Shown here piece after piece: positions 34,401 through 47,400 of a stretch of DNA of 64,000 nt (the first letter of the stretch is position 1; every line of letters starts with the position of its first letter). The stretch spans positions 124,001 through 188,000 of the forward strand of contig JAEHOE010000067.1 in the NCBI GenBank assembly GCA_016858145.1, in the 5' to 3' direction. The notes beneath the pieces are model-generated. The model searched no databases, had not been told where the DNA came from, and saw only the letters and a list, made by a program, of their open reading frames with translations. The DNA comes from Edaphochlamys debaryana. Lineage: Eukaryota > Chlorophyta > Chlorophyceae > Chlamydomonadales. The position numbers were made by a program, and so were the translations under genes.

Positions 34401-35427
34401 CCCTTGTCGTCAACCACCGGAGACCAGACCATTACACCCGACCGTGCTGGTGGATTCCCCAAAACCGTAACAACCCGCAGCCCCCACACTAGAGCTTCGC
34501 TACTGCCGGCCGGCCCTCCTCTCACCATCGTGCCCGCCGCCAGGTACACATGCCTTGGAGCCCCGGGCTCCAGATCGCATTATTAGCTGGCCATCGGAAG
34601 AGTACCTCAGGGCTCACGCTGCAGCTGACTCGATAGAATGGCTAGCGGCTAGCAGGCGACTGGTTCCCCGGGCCGTGCCCTTGCGCACTCGCTTGCCGGG
34701 CACACCGCACACGGCCTCGAACGACAGGGCCCCTCACTGGGCTCATAGTATCCAGCAGTAGATACATTGTGCCAACAGGCATGGCTTTGGCTGGGTAGCA
34801 CCTCCCCTCCTCGGCCAAGCCCTGACAAGGTATTCCCCTGGCACTGTGTCCCAGTCTGCAGGGGCCGCCCCCACACTCGCAAACCGCACGCGATTGCACG
34901 CCCCAAAAAATCCTACACGCCTCTCACTTGAGCAGTACAATATCAGCCATATAAGAAAGCACGCGCGGAGAAGAGGCCTTATCTAGGTATGAAGAAAGAA
35001 TAGCGCTGCGGAGAAAGAGCGGTTGCTGCGTTCATTGCGTCGTGGTTGCGTACATGTGGTTGGCCATATGCCCCCCGAGCCATAAGTAGCTAGCTGCTGC
35101 CTTGTTATGACCAACAGCCTTGATACCGAGCAGCGTTTAGGTATAGCGACCAGAACACAGCTCTCCTCCGTGGGCTGTCACCAGCCCCAAGCGGCTTGAA
35201 CACCGCACCTCGTGCATTGCATTCATGCCCCGACATCCCGCCCCTAAACACACGCCTCCAGCGGGACCAGCCCCACTCACTGTACCCACCCACACCCCAC
35301 CCCTCCCACAGCTCATGCTTCTCCGATCCCCTGGCCCCCGCCCATACCCGTACTCTTCAGACGCGCCGGAAGCTGCTCCAGTATCGCACATGCTCCTAGC
35401 TCTTCAAGTGCCAGGGCCTTCCAGGAT

Positions 35428-38400
35428 CTACCGAAAGGACATGACCAGCTCGTCCTTGGGGTACGGCACCGCGCCCTTGGGCGGGCGCCCGCCTCCCGGT
35501 ACGCCTCCCCCGGGGCTTTCGGGGCCACCGATCTCTGCACTGGCACGTGCCCCGCGCCCCACTGCCGGCACCACATGTCCTGCTGGCGGCAGCGGCGGCG
35601 CAGGGGCGTGGTGTGAAGGGCCCAGGGCCAGGGCCTCGGGTCCCAGCGAGGGCTGTCCCGGGAGTCGCGCCTCTGGCTCCGGGCCCACAAGGCCTTCGGC
35701 GGGAGCTGGCGGCGGCCCGCCCGTTTCGCTGCGGCGATGCCCGGCCCGGGGCGGCACGAGCCCCCGCGAGCCCGCGCGGAGGCCCGACGCCGGCCGAGAC
35801 CCAGCCTCTGAGTCGACCCCCGCCTCCGGCGCCCCATCGGCGGTTGACCTTCGCCGCGCGGCTTCACGTGCTGGGGCCGTTGCTCCCGCCGCCGCTACCC
35901 CAGGCTCTCCTTCCTCCGTGGAGAGACGTGACGGGGCGCCAGAGGCCCGGCCGCGGGGCGCGTGCTCTTGGCCCTCCTTGCCCCTCCCAAGCTCCTTACC
36001 CAGATCGAAGCCCTTCGCCTCCGGTTCCGGGACCACGTGGTTGTGCTTGAAGGGCCCGGGCGCGAGCGGTTGGCCGCCGCCTCCCGGGCCTGCCTGGGCC
36101 TGGCCTGGGCCCAGGCCCAGGCCGTGGGCCTGGCCCTGCCCGCCGTTGAACCAGGCGAAGATGTTGACGGGCGGGGGCGGGGGGTCGGCGTCGGTGAAGT
36201 GGCGGCCGCTGGGGCTGGGTGCCGCGCCGCGGGCCTGTGCTGCGCGTGCTGCGCGCCGCACGCGAAGACGGTTGGCCGTAGTCAGCTTGCGGTAGGCGTG
36301 GCGCGAGAAGGCGCGGACCAGGGCGTTGGTGGGGCCCAGGTCGGGCATGACGGCGGCGGCCTTGGCCTCCAGCGCCTGCGTGGGTCCCGGTTGGGAGAGC
36401 GGATGGGGGACAGCCGATTGAGAACGACGAGGATGTTTGGGTGGGCATGCCTTCCTCCATTGGGACCGCCCCGTCCGAAGCCACCTCCTCCCCTGAACAG
36501 CCCTCAGGTCCCCCTTGCACTCCCGTTGAGCCCATGTTCACTAGCGCCGCCCCTAGGCCCCCTCCGCCTCCTTTCCCCTCCAACACGTGCCTGAACCTCC
36601 CAGTCAAGTCCTCCATACGCGCGACCGTCTTCGCTCTTACATCCCTCCTGCCTAGCAAGCAATGACCCTTAAGACCCCTTTGCCCCCCCACGTGTCCCCC
36701 CACGTGCCTTGATCTCCCAGTCAAAGTCCTCCATGCGCACAAAGGCGTGGGCGTAGGCGGGGTTCTCATGGATGGAGTAGGTGGAGGGGCCCACCAGCAT
36801 CTGAGGCCCCAACACGCACGCCCGGGGGTGAGCGGTTGGCGAGGTTGCTTGGTGCAGAGCGGTGAACTCGTTGCTACAGCGCCGCCCGCATGGCAAGCCC
36901 CCATGTGTCCCTGCGCCCCTGCCCCCCTTCCGCCCCTGCGACCGGCCCGCCCCTGCCCCCCTCTCCCTTGCACCCCAACGCCCCTGCACCCCCTTGCCTA
37001 CCTGCGACCGCCCCGCCCCTGCGCCCCTGCCCTTTGCACCCCTGTCCCTCCGCCGCTGCACCCCCTCTCCGCACCTGCGACCGCACCGCCACCCCGAACT
37101 CGGGCACGATGCTGACCTCCTCCTCCGCCCCCTTGCCCGCCAGCCGCGCCACCCCCAGTGAGGCGGCCACGGAGCGGATGAGCTGCGGACGGAGGGAGGG
37201 GCAGGCGCGAGGGGAGGAACAGGCGAGGAGGGGGGAAGGGTCAATGTATGACGAGCGAAGCGCCTAGCGAGCGACCTTGTACCGTATGAAGCCAGCCGTA
37301 TCCCCTCCCCCCTCCCCCCTTGTGGGCCTGTGTGATTCCTGCCTCCCTCCCTCCCTCCCTCCCTTTTCTCCACCCCTCCCTCCCTCTGCCTCACCGCCAC
37401 CCATGCCGAGATGGTGAAGTACACAAACAGGAAGCAGCCCAGCGCCATCAGAGCCACCAGGTGGTGACCCGCGCTGGCCTGCGTGGGGGTCGGGCGTGTG
37501 TGTGTTTAGGATGCGTGGGGTCGGATGCGTGTGTGTGTGTGGAGGGGGGGGCGCGGTGCTTGGGAAACTGTTGTGAGCTGCAGGCAAGGTTCAAAAGCAG
37601 GAATCGGACATGTGCACGTCGAATCAACAATTGCCCTCTGAGGGTGCTCCCAGGTGGAGACCCGTACTGGCCTGCGTGAAGCGGGCCGCCACCACAGAGG
37701 GCGTGAGCTGGCTGCCGCGAGCCATCAGGCCCTGCAGGGGGGAAGGGGGGAGAGGGAAGGAAGAAGGCAGGGGCGACGGGGCAGGGGGTTGGGAAGGCCG
37801 GGTGAAAGGGGCAGCGGTAGGGCAAGAGGCGGGACTGCGGGAAGGTTTGACCGGAGTCAAGAGGGCTGGGCGGCGGTACTTGAAGACGTCCTCGGAGACG
37901 CGACCGTGTGCCTCCGTGCCCCCAACCCGTGCCCCCAACCCGCTCTCCACCCCACCGAGAAGCTCTCCAGGGTGTCTGCCAGCGTGGTCGCAAAGGCCTG
38001 CGTGATGAGCCCGCTGCGGGCCTGACCGGTGCGACAACGGCGAGGAGGGGGGAATGAAGACAAGGTTTAAGGGGGCACGCGCGGCACGGGCGACCTAAGG
38101 GGAGCGGGAGGGCGGCCAAGATTGATGGCCGGGCCGCTCACCATTCCGAACAGGGAGTAGAACCACATGGCGAACACCACGTGCCACAGCGCCGCGAAGG
38201 GCAGCGTGGTGGACACGTACAGGGCCAGGTCGCGGCTGTAGCTCAGGGGCCGCTGGCAGCAGTAAAGGGGGCAGGGTGTAGGGAAGGCAGGGTGTAGGGA
38301 GGGCAGGGGAGGGGAGGACGAGGGGGTGAGGTTGAGGAGTCAGGTTGCGGCTGCAGCTCAGACGCCGCTGGCAGGAGGTGATTTCAGGGCCGGAGCGAGG

Positions 38401-41400
38401 GAAAGTCCAGTTCAGGGTGGCGGTCCAGGGAGCCCGTAGACTGTAGAGCGTGGACCGAGAAGTACAGCTGCAGATCTATCTGACCCTCCAGCACCACCTC
38501 TATCTCACCTTGCAGACCTTGAGCAGCTCGAACTTCTCGGCCCAGTAGCAGCTCGCGAAGTGCACCGCTGCCAAGATGTAGAGGATGGGCATGCCGGAGG
38601 AGTAGGTGACCACCACAAAGATGACGTACAGGTGCTGGCCTGCGTGTGCGGACGGGGCGGGGGTGGAGGGCGTGGGGGTGGGGGGAAAGGTGGGTGAGTC
38701 GTTGCCTAGGTGTTGAGAGGGGAGGGAGGGTGGGGTGCGGGCCGGTGGAGGAGATGGAGGAGCGAGGCGAAATGCGCGTGCGCCTGCCCGGCCAGCGGGA
38801 TTTGTTGAGCCCGTTGCTTTCTGGCCTTGTCCCCGGTCGCTGCCCCCCCCCACACGCCCCACCGTATCGGATGGAGAGCTCGAACTCGTGGCCCTCGTAC
38901 GCCTCATCCAGCTGCCGCTGAGGTGTGGGGTGGGCGGGCAGGTGTGGGCGGAGTGTGGGTGTGTGACGGGACGGGACGTGGGTGATCGGCGGGAGACGGG
39001 TCAAGAGGCAACGAGCTGAACGAAGAGCAAGGCGTGACTGTGAGGGCCCAGGTAGCAACCCTGCGTGCTTGATAGGACCGACCTGCGTGAGGGCCTTGTA
39101 GCGCGTCGCCAGCTTATGCCGCCGCCACCACCAGAGGAAGCCGATCTGTGCCGGGGTGACGTGGCAGGCACGTACTGTACCGGTTGGCCAGGCGGTAACT
39201 TAAGCGCTGCAGCAACAAGCCCTAACAATCGCGCCGCAAGCCACGGGGTACAACACCGCCAGGGAGTGTACGGCACTGTACGGCACTGTACGGCGCGCTC
39301 TTTGCTGCCGTACCTTTAGGTGTATGATGAGCGTGGTGAGGAAGATGGCAATGACGATGGGCCGGCCCACGTCGCCGTACCAGTTGGGCGTGGTGTCCCC
39401 GAATCCGCCGTTGAAGATGTAGCGGTCGAGCACGGTGTCCGAGACACTGCACATACAGTGCCAAGACGGGGAAATAAGAGTAAGGTTTAGCAGCGTTAGG
39501 GGCATAAGGCGGCACGAGCACCGTGTCCGAGACACTGCAAAAGTGCCAAGATGAACAGATAGACAGAGGTCATAGAAAGATGTTGATCATAGCTCCAGGG
39601 ATAGCTCCAGGGACAGGACTTGACACATCGAGCACCGTGTCCGTGACAATGTCAGAGTGCCAAGACGGGGAAATAAACTAAGGTGTAGCAGCGTTAGGGA
39701 GATAAGGCGGCGCGAACATGGCGTCTGAGACACTGTAAGGACGGGGAGGTGGAGAAAGGTAATTTAAGGGAGACACCGTTCGCTGCAGATGTAGCAAGCC
39801 CGGTTTCTGTCCGCGGTAGGCTAAAACAAGTGCGCTGCCACGCCGTCCCCGTCCCGGTCCCGGTCCGCGCACCCCGCTCCTGGCTGCCCCTGATGCCCCG
39901 CCCTGGTGCCCCTCCCGCACCGTTGCCACGCACTGCACACCTTTCGGCACAGACTCCTTAGACTCCTCACAGCCGAGTTCAGGCCCGAAGCACAGCGGCC
40001 CCCCTCCCACCCCACAGCGGCCCGCTTTTCCTGCCCCGCCCCGCCCCGCTCACGTGGCCGCGGCTAATGGCCACGCCCGCGCTTCTTGAACCCGCCCCCT
40101 CCCCCCCCGGCACGTGAGACCAGCCCCTTCCCCCCACTGCCCCCACTGCCTTCCCCCCACACACACTCACGCGGCCGCGGGCCCCGGCAGGTACATGTTT
40201 GCGACCAGGTTGCTGAAGGCCGTGTTTACGAACTGCGTGATGAAGAGCGTGCGCGCCTGCGCCACGGCCTCGCGGCTGCGCGTGTGGTGCTTCTCCTGCG
40301 TGGCCAGCCAGCTCACGGCGTACTGTGGAAGAGGTGGGGAAGGGGGGAAGGAAGAGGGAAGAGGGAGGGTAAAGCGTGTGTGTTTTGGCACGCGAGGGTG
40401 TGGTGGAGCGACTGCGGTAGAGCTTCTCCTGCGTGGCCAGCCAGCTCACGGCGTACTGTGGAAGAGGTGGGGAAGGGGGGAAGGAAGAGGGAAGAGGGAG
40501 GGGTAAAGCGTGTGTGTTTTGGCACGCGAGGGTGTGGTGGAGCGACTGCGGTAGAGCTTCTCCTGCGTGGCCAGCCAGCTCACGGCGTACTGTGGAAGAG
40601 GTGGGGAAGGGGGGAAGGAAGAGGGAAGAGGGAGGGGTAAAGCGTGTGTGTTTTGGCACGCGAGGGTGTGGTGGAGCGACTGCGGTAGAGCTTCTCCTGC
40701 GTGGCCAGCCAGCTCACGGCGTACTGTGGAAGAGGTGGGGAAGGGGGGAAGGAAGAGGGAAGAGGGAGGGGTAAAGCGTGTGTGTTTTGGCACGCGAGGG
40801 TGTGGTGGAGCGACTGCGGTAGAGCTTCTCCTGCGTGGCCAGCCAGCTCACGGCGTACTGCGGAAGAGCTTGAGGGGATGCGAAGGGGGGGAAGCGAGGG
40901 GCAAAGCGTGAGCGACTCGGCACGCAGGGGGCGCGCGGGGACCGCGGATGGGGAGACCAACATGAGGAGACGCCTGCGGCGTACAGTCCGCAGTCCGTGT
41001 CAGGGCCGTGCTGCTGGGGCTTTAGGTCCGTGTCAGTAGCCGGGCAGGGCCTTCTGCTTTCCAACACAGCCTGCTCCTTCTCCCTGTCCTTTGTCCCCTC
41101 CAACACCGCCCGCGCCTCCCCCTCGGACCTGGATGATGAAGTTGGCCACCACGATTCCCAGCACGGCCAGAGCCTGCAGCAGCGGGCGCGGCGCGGAAGT
41201 GCGGAGCACACGTGTCAGAGCGACACCCTTTCGGCTTCCTGACCCAAGAGGCCCGTCCCAAGAGGCAGGGGCGGGGGCGGAAGTGGCAGAGGCAGGCATG
41301 CCTTCCCTTGAGCACCCATCCCATCACAACGCCTACCACTTCCCCTCGACTTCCCCCCACCCCACCTGCGCCACCACGGACAGCGCCACCACGTTTGCGA

Positions 41401-44400
41401 AGCGGAAGCAGTACGGCAGCTCGCCGTAGCGTCCCGCGTTGAGGGCGGCGCGGCAGTAGCACTCGAAGCATATGGTGGTGTCCTCGCAGTCCAACCTGGA
41501 GGGTGTGGGGTGGGTGGAGGGGGGTGGGAAGGAGGTTGGGGAGGGCAAGGGGCAAGCGTGTGGTGGGGGGTGGTACTGCGCGAAAGGGGGCGGGTCAACA
41601 AGCCCAACGAGCCTGGGGTGAGGGCGGTGAAGGCGGGGCCCGCAGCAGGTGTGCGTGTGGGTGGAAGGGCAGGGGGGTGGGGTGACAGGCAAGGGGTTCA
41701 AGACTAAGCCAGGGATGTCGGGCAGGCACACCGAGGAGGCGGCAGGATCACACAATCACAGGCCATAGGCCCCGTCCAGGCCCTCACCTATTGGCAAGTG
41801 TGCCGTTCCCCGATACTGGGTCGCAGCCCCGGTACAGGGTGCGGTTGGTGCCCTGGAGCTGGTAGTTGCCGGCGGCGTCCTGTGAAGGGGGGGGAGGGAA
41901 GGAGAGGGGGTGGAGGAGCGGGGAGGAGGAGCGGGGAGGGTCAGCGGTGGTGCGCGACTAAACTCCGGCGGTCCGTTTTCTGTTTGTCACTTGCTCTAAG
42001 CTCGATGGACCATTGAGAAGAGGTGGATGGGTCGCGTAGCAGATGGATGAGGGGCTCAGCCCTTTTCCACCCCCATGGGGGCGGCCCGCTTGTCTGTTTG
42101 TCTGCAAGCGCTAAGTCAGAGCCCTTTCGCGGCCCGGGCCCCAAGCATTCAGCTGCAAGGCGGCTTCTGACAGCCAGGCCCGAGACCCAAGCGGCCCGCC
42201 GTACCGTGTACGAGCAGTAGAGGTTGCACTGCTCCGCCAGCGGCGCCGTCTGACTGGCGGACAGGCCCATCCGCATGGCGGGCGCCAGACTGACCAGCGC
42301 AAAGCCCGCCAGCATCACCAGGTACTTGGCTGCGGTTGGCGGTTGGTCAAGGGATTGAGTGCAGGATATGGGACCCGCACGTTGAGCAAGCATGAGGACC
42401 TTCGCGCATTGTGCTGGAGGTTCCAGAGGATCGTGTTCGGGAGCCCAGCCGTGTTGAGTGGGTATGGGACAGGGAGACAGTCGGGCGTTTGTGGCCAGTA
42501 CCCGGTACGCCGGGCATCCCAAGAGCCTGGGATGGCCCTGCCGCGGGGCGCTCACCTAGGTTGGTGAAGATGAGCCGCACGAAGCGCTGCCACTTGCCGT
42601 ACTCCAGGTTCTCGTACTGGATGTCGGACGGCTCAGGCGCCTCCGACACATCCAGAGCCACCGGCTTGGCGCCGGCGCTGCGGGTTGGACCAACGGGAAG
42701 GACTCACTGGGTTAAGACGCTCAAGGTGTGGAGCCGAAAGCCCGAGAGCCGGAACCGAAATCCAGAAAGCCCAAAGCCCAAAAGCCCCCACCCCAGCCCC
42801 CACCCCGGACCCCTCCGCTGCGCCCCACCCGCAACCCCTAACCCGGGCCGCAAACGTTCGCGCCCATGCCCCCCTGAGCCCGGCCCCACCTGCCCACGCC
42901 CGCGTTTGCGAACTTGTCCTCGGCCGGCAGCCGCCACTGCCGCAGCCGGGAGCGGGGCAGGGCGGCCAGGGCGGCGCTGCGGGACTCGGGGGTGGCGAAG
43001 GTGACGAAGGCACTCACCACCTGGGCAGGGTGCGGCGGGAGGCGAGGGGGGAAATGGCGTGAGCGCAACAATGCGTCTACAACGCTCGGCCTCGCTACAA
43101 AGCGGCTCCCGGCAGGTGCAACATCAAGCGGACGGACCCTACCGCTTGTGTGAGGACGAGCACCTGCCCGACACTCCTCTCTGCCACCTGCTGGCCCCCT
43201 GCTGCTCCTGCCATGCACACACACTCGCGCCCTCCGGGCTTCGGGCTTCGTTCGGGTTCTCGGGCTTCCGGTTCCGCACCTTAGGCTGGCTGGCTCTCCG
43301 CCGCGCCCACGTTTCCCTGGCTTACGCGAGCAGCCTCTCACACACGCGGGCTTGCGCGGGCTTCGGCTTCGCGGGCTGCTCGGTCCGCATGCCTGCTTTG
43401 CTTTACTGTGCCCTTCGACGCCGCCGGCGGGCCGCACCAGCTCTAGTCTACCTTACTAGCTACAAACTACGGCTCCGGCGTGACTCCAGCGGGATGGGCG
43501 GGATGGGCCGGGCTTCGGACTCCCCGGGCTTTCGGTTCCGTATCTAAGGTCGGCCGGCTAATCACCGCGCCTACACGAGCAGCCCTGAACACGCCCCCAC
43601 CCCACCCCCCCACTCCCCGGCCCCCCCCCCCCAAGTCTCCCCCACCTGCGCCGTGCTGGCCTCCTGCTGCTCCGCCCGTATGCGGTCCTGCAGCTCCAGC
43701 AGCCGGAACTGGGACACCAACACATCGATCTCACGGTCCAGGTTGACGCGGGGAAAGACCTGTGGGTAGGTGGGGGTTGGACGGGGTATTCAGTGGTGGT
43801 TGGGCGGTTGGTTGGAAGGCTGGGGTGCACGACACCAGCACGTCGATCTCACGGTCCAGGTTGACGCGGGGAAAGACCTGTGGGTAGGTGCGGGTTGGAC
43901 GGGGTATTCAGTTGGTGGTTGGGCGGTTGGTTGGAAGGCTGGGGTGCACGACACCAGCACGTCGATCTCACGGTCCAGGTTGACGCGGGGAAAGACCTGT
44001 GGGTAGGTGCGGGTTGGACGGGGTATTCAGTTGGTGGTTGGGCGGTTGGTTGGAAGGCTGGGGTGCACGATACCAGCACGTCGATCTCACGGTCGGTCCA
44101 GGGAAGACCAGAGTTGGGCGGACCAGGTGGGGAGGGGATGTGTGGGGAATGCCACAGCCGTGGGTTCAGCTCCACGGTCCAGCCAGACGTCATCCCTGTC
44201 CCTCGACCGCCCGCTCTGCCTACCCCAGCCCCTCGCGGCTCCGCGCCTCAGCCATCCCATCTTCCCTTTTCCCCCACCCCACCCCACCCATCCCACCGCC
44301 ACACACACCCCAACCCCACCTCCGCCGTGCGCTGCAGCACCGCTGTGTGCAGGTCCAGCTCCTCCACCGCCTCCCCCCGCTCGATAACCAGCGACAGCAG

Positions 44401-47400
44401 CTCGTCCACCTTGCGGCACAGCTCCACCTGGACCACCTGGGGACGATGGTGGCGGGTGGATGCGCTTGCAGCGGTGGGTGTAGGTCTCTAGGTAGCGGCC
44501 CGCAGGCTTCAGCGATGGCATCGGGTGAGAAGGGGCCACAGAGGCAAGCTAGGGCGCGGAATCCCCGTGAAGGTAGCCCCCGCCACCCACCCCACCCACC
44601 CCACCCACCTCGGCGCCCTCGCCCCCAGCGGCCTGCAGGTAGTCCTTGAGCGCCGCGGGGTGCGTGTCGGGGGGCACCCGCTCCACCCGCACCGAGTAGT
44701 CCTGCGGTTGGCGGTTGGGCGGTTGGCGGTTGGGCGGTTGGTGCTCAAGGGCATGAGCAGGCGCGGCTGTGGTCCTTGCAAAGCCGTCGTGGGCCGAGCC
44801 CGTACCCACACCGGATGCTGCCGTACCACTGCCGTACCTTGATGGTGGTCAGTGTGCGGTCTGCGCTGGTGGTGACTCGGCGCACGTAGTAGATGAGGTA
44901 GAGGCAGAAGCCGAAGAACACCAGCACGCTGGGGGGGAGGGGACGACGTTGTGGGTGTGGGTGTGGGGGGGGAGAGGGAGGTGTGGGGGGGGAGGGTGAG
45001 TGGTGGAGAGGGCAATGGAAAATGTGCAGTAGGGGCCAGGCCCTGTCACACTGGAACCGGCAACCGGCAGCCGACTTCCACCAAGCCCCGCCCCCTCCGC
45101 GTGCCGAAACACACACGCGCCGCTCCCCCTCACCCCCCCCCCGCCCCCCTCACCCCCTCACCCCAGCAGGTCCAGCACGCTCATGGCCACCAGCAGCCGC
45201 ACCTCCCTACCGCCAAGCGTGCCGAAACACACACACGCCGCTCCAACCCCCCCCCCCAGCCCCCTCACCCCCTCACCCCAGCAGGTCCAGCACGCTCATG
45301 GCCACCAGCAGCCGCCCCTCCCTACCGCCAAGCGTGCCGAAACACACACACGCCGCTCCAACCCCCCCCTTTCCCTCCTTCTACCCCCTCACCCCAGCAG
45401 GTCCAGCACGCTCATGGCCACCAGCAGCCGCCCCTTGTCCATGCCCCCCACGGAGGCCGACGGCTGACCCGCGGAGGAGCGGAACAGGGCCGTGACGGCG
45501 CCCTCGGAGGCGGCGGCTGGGGAAGACGGGGTGGTGAAATGAGGGGGAGAGGAGGGCAGGGGGCCTTCAGAGTGGGCCTTCAGAGGGCTGACGGTGCAGT
45601 GGCATACCCTCAGCAGATGGCCACACTCGAGGGCGCACGAGACACGCCACGCCAGGCGCTTGCGGTGGCGGATCCCGCCAGGCACCCCGAGGCGGTGTGC
45701 CCCTGAAACCTCAAGCCTGACCCTCCGCATCCCCGCATTCTGCACCCCCACCCCCCACCCACACACCCACGCACACACTGCACTGCATGGCACGTGCACG
45801 CACTTGCTGTGGCGGTGCCTGCCAGCGACCCGCCGGAGGCGGCGGAGGCGGAGGCGTTGAGCTGCGACCCCGGCCCGTCCAGGGTCAGCAGGCCGTAGTT
45901 ACCCAGCATGGTGCGGGTGAGGTCGGGTTGGTCGTACCTGGGGGGCGGGGGAGGGCGGGTGGGGAAGGGGGAGGGGGAGAGGGGGTCAGGCGGGAGGGTG
46001 GAAGGGACGCGCTGGGCAGGGTGGACACACGTACCCCTGCCCCTCCCCCCTAGCCTCCCCACCAGCGGCCCAGGCCGCAAAATGACACGTTGGCCAGCCC
46101 CTCCCAGTCATCCCTCCTCCCACTCCCCCAAGCTGCCTTTTCACCCGCCCTCGCACTGTCCACTGTAGACAGGCCGCAACCCCCGGCCCCTCCCCCCTGC
46201 ACCCACCATCGCCCCAGTCCGCAGACGGCCGATGGCACAAGCCCAGCGCCTTCACAGTTCGCTCATCCCTAGGAAACCCCCGGCCGCTGCCTCTGCCCAT
46301 CATCTCTCACAACTGTCTTTCCGCCCGTCCGCTCCCTGCCCTCCCCCCTGCCCTCCCCACCATCGCCCCAGTCCGCAGAAGACCCAGGGGGTGAAGTGTG
46401 TAGGTAGGAGGGATTTCCCTCATACCAAACCCCAATGCCAAACTCCCCTTGCACCCACCATCGCCCCAGGCCGCAGAACACCACGTTGACCAGCCCCGGA
46501 ACCAGGGCCAAGCCGCAGAAGAGCAGCGCCAGCAGCTTGAGCATCGCAAAGTAGAGCTGCACGCCCTCGCCAAACTCCTGCGCGTGTTGGGTTTTGGCGG
46601 GTGCAGGGAGGGAGGTGGGGTAGGGTGAAGAGCGTGGGCTTGGGTAACCCCTGTTTGAATTATGATTCCCCAACCCCACTCCATCCCCGTTTCCCTTCCG
46701 CAAGCGGCCTCCGCACCGCGTACAGCAACAAAGGAAAATACATGGAAAGCACCGCATTGCATCGGCACACACCTTGAGCTGCTTGATGGGGGCCATTACG
46801 TCGAACACGTCGTGGTGCGTGTGCGTGTGCAGAAACTTCTGACTGCGGGAGGGCGGGCGGGACAGGGGGGCAGGGGGCCAGGCGGGGGCGGAGATGGTGC
46901 CCGCCTTGGGGTCGAAGAGAGCGGGGGAATGTGGGCAAGCGAGTCTCAGGCGCCCGTCGTTAGCCAAGGTCAAAGGCATGGTGGTCTGCGACTTGGTGCT
47001 TTCCTGTGTCATAGCCCCTGTGCCCCCGTGCCCACCGCAGGCAGGCCCCTCGGGGCTGCAGCCCTGAAGCTAACTGGCGAGGGTCCCATCCCGGAACCCA
47101 CCGCGCCTCCGCCTCATCGGGCGGCTTCCAGCTGCCGTACTCCCGCAGTACGGCATCTGGATCCCGGTAGCGGACCACCAGAACCGCTTTGACGGACTCC
47201 CAGAAGCGGCCCTGGGGCGGGGTGGGGTGGGGTGGGAAAGGGTGGGGTGGGGAAGGGATAGAGAGTTCAGGTTGGGGCCCCCTGGCAGGGCGGCTCACGC
47301 CCCGAAGCGAGGGCTTCAAGTGAAGGGGTGGGTTAGGTGCGGTGGGAGGTGCAGAGGGCATCAGTTTGGGTCTGTGGGCGGCCCACGCGGTCGAAGTCGC

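Larger units (their letters stand above)
33594..35427. other. spacer between the cyclophilin 5' end and the OSCA-type gene 3' end
   Basis: Contains the cyclophilin promoter with the 8-bp minisatellite (33746-33925), a dispersed repeat around 34290-34400, and presumably the 3' UTR of the minus-strand OSCA-type gene. No supported coding sequence. Confidence 0.6.

Noticed and set aside
35225..36295. Plus-strand 356-codon open frame
   Set aside because: It lies opposite the long last exon of the OSCA-type gene. Composition is Pro/Gly/Ala shadow, with no domain or splice context.
40290..40870. CRISPR-like appearance of regularly spaced repeats
   Set aside because: The whole 134-bp unit repeats without unique spacers, and it contains a eukaryotic splice acceptor and coding bases.
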